Source of the DNA: Paenibacillus faecis
Lineage (GTDB): Bacteria > Bacillota > Bacilli > Paenibacillales > Paenibacillaceae
NCBI RefSeq assembly: GCF_008084145.1
Contig: NZ_VSDO01000005.1
Span: 1-64,000, forward strand
Reading direction: 5' to 3'
Length of the DNA: 64,000 nucleotides
Notes under the pieces: generated by a model
What the model was told of the DNA's origin: nothing
Databases searched by the model: none
What the model saw: the letters and a program-made list of their open reading frames with translations, nothing else
Translations under genes and position numbers: made by a program
Shown: piece by piece, positions 1-7,056 of the stretch
How positions within the stretch are numbered: the first letter of the stretch is position 1
How the letters are laid out: each line of letters starts with the position of its first letter

Positions 1-84
1 CCCATCCCGAACACGACCGTTAAGCCCTCCAGCGCCGATGGTACTTGGACCGAAGGGTCCTGGGAGAGTAGGACGCCGCCAAGC
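1..84 (+). rRNA. rrf: 5S ribosomal RNA, 3' part
   Basis: The first 84 bases match the 3' two thirds of a Bacillales 5S rRNA. CCCATCCCGAACACGACCGT, the loop-E and helix IV region GATGGTACTTGGACCGAAGG, and the closing GGACGCCGCCAAGC are all recognisable. The 5' third lies outside the window. A strong hairpin terminator follows at once, so this is the end of an rRNA operon. No tRNA follows it. Confidence 0.95.
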
Positions 85-92
85 AACTGAGA

Positions 93-126
93 AGAGCACT
101 ACCGTATGATGCGGTGGTGCTCTTTT
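93..126 (+). terminator. rRNA operon terminator
   Basis: AGAGCACTACCG pairs with CGGTGGTGCTCT across a short loop, with one G-U pair, and runs into TTTTT. It sits 9 bases after the 5S end and is a classic intrinsic terminator. Confidence 0.9.
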
Positions 127-142
127 TGTATGTTAAAAGCGA

Positions 143-330
143 AATACCTGCAAATCTGCAGGAATTTCCGAGCGTTTTAGCCTCGAAAAGCGAAAAAGAT
201 GCAAAAGTGCAGGGATTTTCGGCTCGTCCGTCCGAATGGGGCCCCTAAAGCAAAAAAGCCTGTAGATTTGCAGGAATTTCGCTCTGCGGGGGTCCTTTAG
301 CCATAAATTCCTGCAGATTTGCAGGAATTT
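143..330. repeat. Family A four-palindrome array, copy 1
   Basis: Four PstI-like palindromes built on CCTGCAAATCTGCAGG lie at 147-162, about 200-214, 259-274 and 305-330. Their centres are near 155, 207, 267 and 318, so the gaps are about 52, 60 and 51. Units 1 and 2 carry the loop AAATC or AAAAG; units 3 and 4 carry the reverse complement AGATTT, so the array reads forward, forward, reverse, reverse. The same order and spacing recur at 6745-6932. No gene is visible here; the array fills most of the gap between the 5S gene and the 5S pseudogene. Confidence 0.85.
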
Positions 331-409
331 ATATTGCACATGAAAGCTGTAACTGAGGTCTGATATGTTTCCTGGCAAAGTCAGGCTGAGGAAGCAGCGC
401 AATGATCAT

Positions 410-522
410 GTTTGGTGGCGAAGGTGAGGGTTCCACGGCTTGCCCATCTCGAACAAGACCATTATGTCCTACAGCGCAATGGAACTTGGACCGAAGGCCC
501 GGGAGAGTAGAGCACCGCCGAA
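410..522 (+). pseudogene. Degenerate 5S rRNA copy
   Basis: This segment can be aligned end to end with 5S rRNA: it begins GTTTGGTGGCGAAGG, continues with TGCCCATCTCGAACAAGACC and GGAACTTGGACCGAAGG, and closes GAGAGTAGAGCACCGCCGAAC. Many substitutions break the helices relative to the intact copy ending at base 84. It is followed by a 12-G run at 539-550. I read it as a decayed 5S gene left by duplication of the operon end. A diverged functional 5S is less likely. Confidence 0.8.
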
Positions 523-674
523 CAAAAAGAAAGACTTCGGGGGGGGGGGGACCTTAAAGTCATTCATAATTTGGTTCCCCGTATTTTATTATACTGATAT
601 ACTTGAGGGAAAAGATGGAGATATTAATTAGTTTGTGATTCTCATACGGAACCATTTATGAAAGGATAACGCCG

Positions 675-1550
675 ATGAAAAGATATAAAAGTCTGTCCGG
701 AAGGCAATTGATTGTCGATACATACGACATGTTGTTAAACTCTTGGGATTCGGACTTTGAAGAGAAGGATATAGAAACTACTTATGGATTGACACACGTG
801 ATTATTGTCGGCGATCGTCAGCAGCCTTCTTTACTACTGTTTCATGGAACTGCCGATAATTCGGCAATGATGTGGATATACAACATAAAGGAGCTATCAC
901 AGAAGTTTTACATCATTGCGGTTGATGCGATTGGAGGTTCAGGAAAAAGTGAACCTAATGAAGAATATTTCAAAAGTTTTAATCAAGCGATCTGGATTGA
1001 CGACATATTAAACTCATTAGAAATACATACTACCAATATATGTGGAGTTTCATACGGCGCATACTTATCTTATTACTACGCATTAAAGAGACCCAACAAA
1101 GTCACCAAGGCAATCTGCCTGGCAGGCAGAATCCCTACAAGTCAATTTGAGATTTTTTCAAAAATGATGGCTGCCTTTCTGCCGGAGGCGCTGTTTCCAA
1201 CAGAGAAGAATTGTAGAAAATTACTAAGAAAATTAAGCAGGCCGAACTTCTCCAAGTTTGAAGAGAATGATGTTCTTATGAAGCACTGGTTTTACTTATT
1301 GAAGTACTTTAACAATAAATCAATGATGCAACATAAAATTGAAATCCACAGTGACTTAGAGTTATCTAAATTAAGAGAAAAGGGAATATTTCTAATTGGA
1401 GAATATGATAGATTAACTAATTATCCCAAGGCCATAAAGAGACTTGAGGATAATAAATTAAATTATAAGGTCATTAAAGATGCAGGACATGCAATAAATC
1501 ATGAGCAGGCTAAACTGATCAACGAGGAGATTTCGAGACTGTTAACATAA
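675..1550 (+). CDS. Alpha/beta hydrolase
   Basis: A 291-residue alpha/beta-hydrolase fold protein, probably a cytoplasmic esterase or related hydrolase; the substrate is unknown. The oxyanion-hole strand LLLFHGTADNS lies near residue 55, the nucleophile elbow GVSYGA near 124 supplies Ser, GEYDRLT near 240 probably supplies the acid, and the His is in DAGHAINHE near 270. No signal peptide is visible. AAAGGA about 10 bases upstream sets the ATG. It is a single-gene unit closed by its own terminator and is clearly more AT-rich than the genes after 7 kb, which suggests transfer. Confidence 0.85.
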   Translation: MKRYKSLSGRQLIVDTYDMLLNSWDSDFEEKDIETTYGLTHVIIVGDRQQPSLLLFHGTADNSAMMWIYNIKELSQKFYIIAVDAIGGSGKSEPNEEYFKSFNQAIWIDDILNSLEIHTTNICGVSYGAYLSYYYALKRPNKVTKAICLAGRIPTSQFEIFSKMMAAFLPEALFPTEKNCRKLLRKLSRPNFSKFEENDVLMKHWFYLLKYFNNKSMMQHKIEIHSDLELSKLREKGIFLIGEYDRLTNYPKAIKRLEDNKLNYKVIKDAGHAINHEQAKLINEEISRLLT

Positions 1551-1581
1551 TATTTTAAGGAAAGAACCCAAAACAATAAGT

Positions 1582-1623
1582 GACCCAGCCTAGGATAAGT
1601 GCTTTCTGAGACTGGGTCTTTTT
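1582..1623 (+). terminator. Intrinsic terminator
   Basis: GACCCAG at 1582 pairs with CTGGGTC at 1612, followed by TTTTT. It ends the hydrolase transcript. Confidence 0.85.
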
Positions 1624-1662
1624 ATAAATACAAGAATGTTTGATCGAGAGGTCATTAACATC

Positions 1663-1680
1663 GTCTAACACCATATTCAC
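1663..1680 (+). other. Shared cassette-gap motif, copy 1
   Basis: GTCTAACACCATATTCAC lies upstream of the GNAT gene. Closely similar strings occur at 4428-4445 and 6611-6629, in other gaps of the same AT-rich gene run. It could be a trace of how these one-gene units were inserted. No integrase is present in the window, so this is only a sequence resemblance. Confidence 0.4.
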
Positions 1681-1807
1681 TCGTGGTCGCCTGTTGGCTC
1701 TTTTCCGCTAGGAGATAATTCGATGAAGTGGCATCAGCGGACAACCCTGCACCGGCTAACTTTGTATTCACCACCCAAACATTTAATTCTAATAAGAGGT
1801 GAGATTA

Positions 1808-2275
1808 TTGAATACTAATTTATTGATTCGGGATTTCATTGATGAGGATTCCGGAATGGTATCAAGCATTATCAAAGAAAACTTAGTAAACGTAAACATC
1901 AAAGATTATCCAGAAAAGATAATAAAGAATATGAGTAGAATCTTCACCCCAGAATATATATCTTCGATATCAAAAATCAGAAAAGTATATGTTGTAGTTG
2001 AAGGTAATAAGATAATCGGTACTGCAAGCCTTGATCAAGATACCATTTACACAGTTTTTATTGATATTCTTCACCACAATAAGGGAATTGGTAGATTTCT
2101 GATTGATTTTATTGAACGAATAGCTCTTGATTCCGGGACTACATCACTTAAGCTTCCTAGTAGCATTACGGCACAAGGATTTTATGAGAAGCTTGGATAC
2201 CATGCATTAGAAATAATAGAGTCTGAAGATTTTGGTAAAGATATAATAATGACAAAGAATTTAATCAAGGAATGA
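1808..2275 (+). CDS. GNAT family N-acetyltransferase
   Basis: A 155-residue GNAT acetyltransferase that would transfer an acetyl group from acetyl-CoA to an unidentified amine. The acetyl-CoA-binding motif A is HHNKGIGRFLI, and the C-terminal GFYEKLGY motif is present. I chose the TTG at 1808 because AGAGGTGAG lies about six bases upstream; the in-frame GTG at 1799 falls inside that ribosome binding site. Residues then begin MNTNLLIRDF. It is a stand-alone gene in the AT-rich cassette-like run. Confidence 0.88.
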   Translation: MNTNLLIRDFIDEDSGMVSSIIKENLVNVNIKDYPEKIIKNMSRIFTPEYISSISKIRKVYVVVEGNKIIGTASLDQDTIYTVFIDILHHNKGIGRFLIDFIERIALDSGTTSLKLPSSITAQGFYEKLGYHALEIIESEDFGKDIIMTKNLIKE

Positions 2276-2341
2276 GGTCTCGAAAAACGATTTGGTCTTC
2301 CCGAGGTTTTCCAGTAACGTGGAGTCAGGCAAACAACGCTA

Positions 2342-2395
2342 CGAGGCTAAGTGGTGGAGCCACCCCCGGTCCTGACGGAGGACTTTAGCCTCTCG
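2342..2395. repeat. Imperfect inverted repeat between genes
   Basis: CGAGGCTAAGT at 2342 and ACTTTAGCCTCTCG at 2382 form an outer arm. Two inner palindromes, GGTGGAGCCACC and GTCCTGACGGAGGAC, lie between them. A few bases downstream CAACGACGTTATATG contains a small AACG/CGTT palindrome. The element is structured, but it lacks a T tract and I cannot name it. It may be a recombination-site remnant of the cassette region. Confidence 0.45.
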
Positions 2396-2465
2396 GGTTA
2401 AGAATTACAACGACGTTATATGCTATTGAGGCAACAAGAAAACTGAAAGCAGAGAGGTGAAATCG

Positions 2466-2930
2466 ATGGACGATAATGGATCCAGATATATTTCTTATTC
2501 TCAGAAGCACAATGAAATTGTTGAAAGTGGTTCGGTAGCGATTAAGAAGTACTTAAGTGAAGCCGATTATGATGAGAAGCGAAGTCTTTTACTGTGCCTG
2601 GACAGATATCTTGATCCGTACTTTGGTTATAATCTGCCGTTTTTTGATGAAATCATTCTACTTTTACAGAAACAACTGTTTCAAGAACAAGATAGAAATA
2701 TAAAGGATGATCTATTTCAGTTACTTACTGATTACTCAAGAGAACAGCTAGATTATCTTGCGGAACGTATTGATCAGGTTGAGCCTCATGATTTAGCTGA
2801 TGCACTTTATGCTATAGGTATTACTTACAACAAGAAATATGTTCCCTTACTCCTTAATTATGAGAACCATGGGGATCTGATTGTGCAGAGAGTTGCACGA
2901 GATGCATTAAAAGAACTCTCAAAAATTTGA
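2466..2930 (+). CDS. Small helical protein, HEAT-like
   Basis: A 154-residue soluble protein made of short amphipathic helices. The end (VPLLLNYENHGDLIVQRVARDALKELSK) reads like a HEAT repeat. Small HEAT proteins of this kind are common among bacterial immunity-type genes, but nothing in the sequence shows a partner. The start is ATG 2466, with AGAGAGGTGA just upstream; the in-frame GTG at 2457 is part of that site. It is AT-rich like its neighbours. Confidence 0.7.
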   Translation: MDDNGSRYISYSQKHNEIVESGSVAIKKYLSEADYDEKRSLLLCLDRYLDPYFGYNLPFFDEIILLLQKQLFQEQDRNIKDDLFQLLTDYSREQLDYLAERIDQVEPHDLADALYAIGITYNKKYVPLLLNYENHGDLIVQRVARDALKELSKI

Positions 2931-3069
2931 AGCCCATGGTCATTAATTATTGATAATAGAATCGACAAGATTGTAGAAAGATTTTTCGATTATAGAACAG
3001 GAGAAGCGCGGTTCGCCATTAGGCCTTGGCTAAGAATAGGTGACGAATTAAACAGCAGGAGGGATTGAA

Positions 3070-3426
3070 ATGAAGGTTAAACGAATCGTGGCCAACATTC
3101 ATTCGCATGACATAGAGTTGGCTAAATCTTTCTATCAAGACGTATTGGGACTCGAATTGATGATGAATCATGGTTGGATAGCAACCTACGGATCCAAGGA
3201 TGAGATGAACATTCAAATTAGCTTTGCGTCCGAGGGAGGGGCAGGAACCGTTACGCCTGATTTATCCATTGAGTTAGATGATATTGATGAAGTTTATAAA
3301 CGAATGACAGATGCAGGTTTCAAGATTGAGTATGGACCCGTAAATGAACCATGGGGTGTGCGGAGATTTTATGTTCGGGACCCATATAATAAATTAGTTA
3401 ATATTCTTGCGCATAACAAAAATTAG
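3070..3426 (+). CDS. VOC (glyoxalase/bleomycin-resistance) family protein
   Basis: A 118-residue vicinal-oxygen-chelate fold protein with two beta-alpha-beta-beta-beta modules. The first begins KRIVANIHSHDIELAKSFYQ and has the typical FYQDVLGLEL. The second contains DIDEVYKRMTDAGFKI and ends in FYVRDPYNKLVNIL. Family members bind a metal and act as isomerases, dioxygenases or drug-binding resistance proteins; the substrate cannot be told here. GCAGGAGGGATTGAA before the ATG is a good ribosome binding site. Confidence 0.85.
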   Translation: MKVKRIVANIHSHDIELAKSFYQDVLGLELMMNHGWIATYGSKDEMNIQISFASEGGAGTVTPDLSIELDDIDEVYKRMTDAGFKIEYGPVNEPWGVRRFYVRDPYNKLVNILAHNKN

Positions 3427-3479
3427 ATATACTCATGTAAGAGGAATTTGGGTGAAAGCATAATGGAAGAGGGTTCAAG

Positions 3480-4373
3480 ATGAAAATAATAAAGGTATTA
3501 CATTATGACGCATTCTCGTCAGTAGCCAATAAAGGAAACCCAGCAGGGGTTGTTCTGGATACGGATGGCTTAAATGATGAGTCCATGCAAGCAATTGCCA
3601 AGTCAGTTGGCTTTAATGAGACTGTATTTGTACAACTTTCGCAAAAAGCAGATTTTAGGTTGAGGTATTTTACCCCTGGGCATGAAATAAACTTGTGTGG
3701 TCACGCTACGGTGGGCTCCATGTATTGTTTAAAGGCTTTGGGAATTATAGACGCAAACAAAAATGAAATAACTATTGAAACAAATGTAGGTATCTTACCC
3801 ATTTGCTTCAACAAGTGTAATGGCGAGCTACAAGTTATGATGAAACAGGATAAACCTGAATTTATGTCTTTTCAAGGTTCAGTATCCAAACTTGCTAAAT
3901 GTATCGGACTAACCGAAGAAGAAATAGACGATAAGATGCCTATTGTATATGGAAGTACTGGGACATGGACATTACTTGTTCCAATTCGAAGTTTAAACAG
4001 TTTCTCAAAGATGAAGCCAAACAACTCGCTTTTTCCAGAAATACTTACGGAAAATAGTCGTGCTTCGATTCATCCGTTTTGTTTAGAAACTTATGATAAA
4101 CGAGCTAGCATGCATGCAAGACACTTTTCTTCACCTTATTCAGGAACAATTGAAGACCCCGTAACTGGGACGGCATCTGGAGTCATGGGGGCTTATTATT
4201 TGCAGTATGTAAGTAAGGAAACAGCTGAAGCGGAGTTCCTGGTTGAACAAGGGCAAGAGATTGGAAAAGATGGACGAGTTGTTGTAATGGCAAAACGAAA
4301 TGGGAAATCAATCGATGTATTTATCTCAGGAACCGCAGTATACGTTAAGGAATTAAAGATATCGTATGTTTAG
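3480..4373 (+). CDS. PhzF family isomerase
   Basis: A 297-residue PhzF-like protein with the two-lobed diaminopimelate-epimerase-type fold. The N-lobe has the family hallmarks GNPAGVV near residue 20 and the catalytic Glu in VGFNETVFV near 45, then TPGHEINLCGHATVG. The C-lobe has the matching DPVTGTASG segment near 225. PhzF itself isomerises a phenazine precursor, but no phenazine gene is nearby, so the substrate is unknown. It is a single-gene unit in the AT-rich run. Confidence 0.88.
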   Translation: MKIIKVLHYDAFSSVANKGNPAGVVLDTDGLNDESMQAIAKSVGFNETVFVQLSQKADFRLRYFTPGHEINLCGHATVGSMYCLKALGIIDANKNEITIETNVGILPICFNKCNGELQVMMKQDKPEFMSFQGSVSKLAKCIGLTEEEIDDKMPIVYGSTGTWTLLVPIRSLNSFSKMKPNNSLFPEILTENSRASIHPFCLETYDKRASMHARHFSSPYSGTIEDPVTGTASGVMGAYYLQYVSKETAEAEFLVEQGQEIGKDGRVVVMAKRNGKSIDVFISGTAVYVKELKISYV

Positions 4374-4427
4374 GAGAAAATAATTTCAAACACAGGTGTT
4401 CAGTAATTCGAGGAAATCGGTAACTTT

Positions 4428-4445
4428 CGATAACACCGTATTACA
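4428..4445 (+). other. Shared cassette-gap motif, copy 2
   Basis: CGATAACACCGTATTACA matches the string at 1663-1680 through TAACACC-TATT-AC. It lies in the gap before the DUF4240 gene and is followed by GCGGATTCAGGCGAAATCCC, which can fold back on itself. Confidence 0.4.
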
Positions 4446-4501
4446 GCGGATTCAGGCGAAATCCCGCATAGGAAAAAAGTACGTTGGAGGAGGTTAATCC
4501 T

Positions 4502-5059
4502 ATGGCAGCAAATATTTTTTGGGAATTAATAAGTGATTCCAAAAAGTATGGCGCAGAACAAATAGAATGGCTAACTAATGAATTAACCAAGAAAACGAGT
4601 AAAGAAATTATTCAGTTCGAAATAGAGTTTCAGAATAAGATGGTACAATCATATACTTCTTCATTATGGGGTGCGGCCTATGTTATTATGGGAGGATGTT
4701 CGGATGATGGATTTGATTATTTCAGGGGCTGGTTAATCTCCCGAGGAGAAGAAGTGTTCAATCAAGCTTTAAAGAATCCTGAATTTTTAGCTGGATTTTT
4801 AACTGAGGATTATTTACAGGAAGATGAATTTGCACCTCAATTAGAAGAAATGTTATTAGCGGCTTCAGATGCTTACACTTATCAAAAAACCGGAACGTAC
4901 GAGTATAACGATTCTGCCAACACGGAGTTTTTGAATGAATTGGAAGCTCACGGATATAATTTTGAACCCATGGATATTGAAATTGATTGGGTGGAAGAAG
5001 ACCTGGAAGTTAGATACCCTCTATTGTGGGCAAGGTTTGGAGAAGAACCGTTAATATAA
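4502..5059 (+). CDS. DUF4240 domain protein
   Basis: A 185-residue acidic cytoplasmic protein that fits DUF4240: it begins FWELISDSKK and carries LWGAAYVIMGGCSDDGFDYF and RGWLISRGEEVF in the middle. The family function is unknown; members often sit among immunity or stress-type genes. ATG 4502 is preceded by GGAGGAGG at good spacing. An in-frame TTG at 4484 would put the ribosome binding site inside the gene, so I reject it. It may be cotranscribed with the next three genes, which follow at short gaps. Confidence 0.8.
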   Translation: MAANIFWELISDSKKYGAEQIEWLTNELTKKTSKEIIQFEIEFQNKMVQSYTSSLWGAAYVIMGGCSDDGFDYFRGWLISRGEEVFNQALKNPEFLAGFLTEDYLQEDEFAPQLEEMLLAASDAYTYQKTGTYEYNDSANTEFLNELEAHGYNFEPMDIEIDWVEEDLEVRYPLLWARFGEEPLI

Positions 5060-5094
5060 GGAAATATAGCTAAATACTCGATGAGGTGATTTTT

Positions 5095-5430
5095 ATGGCG
5101 TTTGATGCCTTTACTAAGAAAAGACTTGAAAAAATACTTGATAACTACATAGATAAGAAGATCCCCGGCCATCTCAAGTCAGAATATAACATTATATATA
5201 AGTTTCGAGGTAACACAATTACTCTTTCACAAGACGGACCTTCCTATATGCCAGGAGAACGAGTTGAGTTGCCGATCGCTCAATTCAGAAACGATGAAGG
5301 GAAATGGAAAGTATATTGGCAGGACAGTAAAAACAAGTGGCATTTTGTAGAAGATATAGAACCAATAGAAGACTTCGAAAAACAATTAACGATGCTTGAT
5401 AAACCTGAATTTGGATATATGTGGATGTAA
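5095..5430 (+). CDS. DUF3024 domain protein
   Basis: A 111-residue protein resembling DUF3024: it starts AFDAFTKKRLEKIL, has YKFRGNTITL in the centre and KWKVYWQDSKNKWHFV near residue 80. The family function is unknown. The start is ATG 5095 with GATGAGGTGAT upstream. It follows the DUF4240 gene by 35 bases and precedes the next gene by 27 bases on the same strand. Confidence 0.78.
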   Translation: MAFDAFTKKRLEKILDNYIDKKIPGHLKSEYNIIYKFRGNTITLSQDGPSYMPGERVELPIAQFRNDEGKWKVYWQDSKNKWHFVEDIEPIEDFEKQLTMLDKPEFGYMWM

Positions 5431-5457
5431 CAAAACCTGAAGATCAGGAGTGATCTT

Positions 5458-6267
5458 TTGATTCAATATCAATTGAAGGACTGGAAGGAGATTGTTCCCT
5501 GGCAAAACGGTAACTGTTCAACGTTACACTGGTTTGCATTAACCGACGCTCATTACTGGTTTAATTTTAAAGGCGTTGAGTTTCCTAAATATAGTGATGA
5601 AATCATTAGGGAATGGAAGCCGGAGAATGATTCTAAATTTGTGGATTATCCATTTGCCAGGATATTTTGGGATATTTGCGAAGTTATTCGGCATGTAGAA
5701 AATTCAGTTCCGAACGAAATTTTTCAGAAGATAAATTCATTGGATAAATTAAAGAAATACATAGAACTGTTAAAAAATTGGATCGAATTAGCTTGGGATG
5801 AAAGTGACGAACAATTTGACGAAGTGTACGAGGTGGCCCGTGGTTGGCTTTACTGTAGAAGGCTGGATTTTGGATATTTAACAGGAGGTCCTGATTGTTT
5901 TTTAATAAGAAATGAGGATCAGTTACATATTTATTGGTTTGCTGAATATCAAAATGATAAAGGTATTTCATTATGGAGCAGCCATGAAGGAACATTTTCC
6001 TGTAACTATTTCGAATTTATAGAGGACCTGGTAAAAAGTTTTAAAGCATTTGGTTTAGATATGAATAAGCAGATTTCTGCATTGTTAGAAAGTAACCCCA
6101 CCGATCTGGAGATTGACAGTGAACAAATATTAACCAATCAATCTCAATACGAAGAGCTCGTTTCAGCGTTTGAAAACAAGAAATTGCTTTATGCGGATAC
6201 TCCTGATTGGAAGCATATTGTGAATACGATGAATGAAATTTCAAGGCAATTGGAATCAAGAATTTAA
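5458..6267 (+). CDS. DUF5984-like protein
   Basis: A 269-residue soluble protein rich in aromatic residues. The opening LKDWKEIVPW and SLHWFALTDAHYWF-type region (observed TLHWFALTDAHYWF) resembles DUF5984 proteins; I am moderately sure of that name. A central HIYWFAEYQNDKGISLWSS segment and a long helical C-terminus follow. Function is unknown. TTG 5458 is the start, with CAGGAGTGATC before it. It belongs to the tight AT-rich + strand run. Confidence 0.65.
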   Translation: MIQYQLKDWKEIVPWQNGNCSTLHWFALTDAHYWFNFKGVEFPKYSDEIIREWKPENDSKFVDYPFARIFWDICEVIRHVENSVPNEIFQKINSLDKLKKYIELLKNWIELAWDESDEQFDEVYEVARGWLYCRRLDFGYLTGGPDCFLIRNEDQLHIYWFAEYQNDKGISLWSSHEGTFSCNYFEFIEDLVKSFKAFGLDMNKQISALLESNPTDLEIDSEQILTNQSQYEELVSAFENKKLLYADTPDWKHIVNTMNEISRQLESRI

Positions 6268-6305
6268 TTCAGCACTATTAAACTGCCATTAAGGGCGTGA
6301 CATAC

Positions 6306-6575
6306 ATGTTTGAGATTGAAGTGATAGATGTATTTAAAATCAGTGGTAGAGGATTTGTAATTGGGGGAGAAATCATTGATCGTGGGACCGTTTTAAAGAA
6401 TGGCGATACTTTAATTTGTAGAGACTATAAAAACAAAAAAGTACTTGTGAAGTCTATAGAAATGGTTAACTTCGGAAATAGGGAAATAAACTTTAATCGT
6501 ATAGGATTGCTCGTAGACTTGGAGGAAAGTGAAGCAAGGTCACTAATAGGTAGAAGGTTATATGAGGAAGAATGA
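6306..6575 (+). CDS. EF-Tu domain 2-like beta-barrel protein
   Basis: An 89-residue protein that looks like an isolated translation-factor domain 2 beta-barrel: VIDVFKISGRGFVIGGEI, a turn, VLKNGDTL, then VLVKSIEM and GLLVDL. There is no G domain. Free-standing copies exist in Bacillales; their role is unknown. ATG 6306 is favoured over the GTG at 6297 because AAGGG lies at 6291-6295. It is the last gene of the AT-rich block. Confidence 0.7.
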   Translation: MFEIEVIDVFKISGRGFVIGGEIIDRGTVLKNGDTLICRDYKNKKVLVKSIEMVNFGNREINFNRIGLLVDLEESEARSLIGRRLYEEE

Positions 6576-6610
6576 GGGTGGGAAGTTTCAATTCGAAGAC
6601 GGCACCAACA

Positions 6611-6629
6611 GTCTATAACTCCTATTCAT
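6611..6629 (+). other. Shared cassette-gap motif, copy 3
   Basis: GTCTATAACTCCTATTCAT resembles the strings at 1663-1680 and 4428-4445. It lies just after the last gene of the AT-rich block, so the three copies bracket or divide that block. The remainder of the gap to 6744 is AT-rich without further recognisable signal. Confidence 0.35.
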
Positions 6630-6744
6630 GCCGGGGGCCTCGAAGGTAGTTGCCAGGAGGCGAATTTAGGCAAGAAACAACAGATCGAATAAACAAAAAA
6701 TTATCTATAAAATCGTTATAAGATTAGTTTCTATGTTCTACAAT

Positions 6745-6932
6745 AATTCCTGCAAATCTGCAGGAATTTCCGAGCTCTTAAGCCTTGGACATCGAAAAAG
6801 ATGCAAAAGTGCAGGTATTTCCGGTTATTTCCTCCAATAGAGCCCCCATCGATAAAAAAGCTTGCAGATTTGCAGGAATTTTGCTCGGTGGGGGCTATTT
6901 CCCCATAAATTCCTGCAGATTTGCAGGAATTT
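6745..6932. repeat. Family A four-palindrome array, copy 2
   Basis: Units lie at 6745-6769, 6801-6815, 6860-6881 and 6907-6932, with centres near 6757, 6808, 6871 and 6919 (gaps about 51, 63 and 48). Unit 3 is embedded in a longer stem: AATAGAGCCCCC upstream pairs with GGGGGCTATT downstream. The match to 143-330 covers the units and much of the spacers. It separates the AT-rich block from fhs. Confidence 0.85.
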
Positions 6933-7056
6933 GCATCCGCGTTACTACGTTACCACTTCCGTCACTTATATTTCCGGCCGCTTCATGTACAATGGAATAG
7001 TATTTTCATAAGCTTGCAGAAAATGAAATGTGATGGCTGGAGGTAGCTGAACAGCA

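Noticed and set aside
143..330. Regularly spaced short repeats that could suggest a CRISPR array
   Set aside because: Only four units, palindromic, alternating orientation, spacers conserved between loci, and no cas genes.
1663..2422. True integron attC sites
   Set aside because: The motif lacks the paired RYYYAAC/GTTRRRY arms and no integron integrase is present; kept only as a shared motif.
6933..7056. Folate riboswitch or T-box upstream of fhs
   Set aside because: No conserved core or T-box sequence is visible; only a possible TACAAT -10 at 6988.
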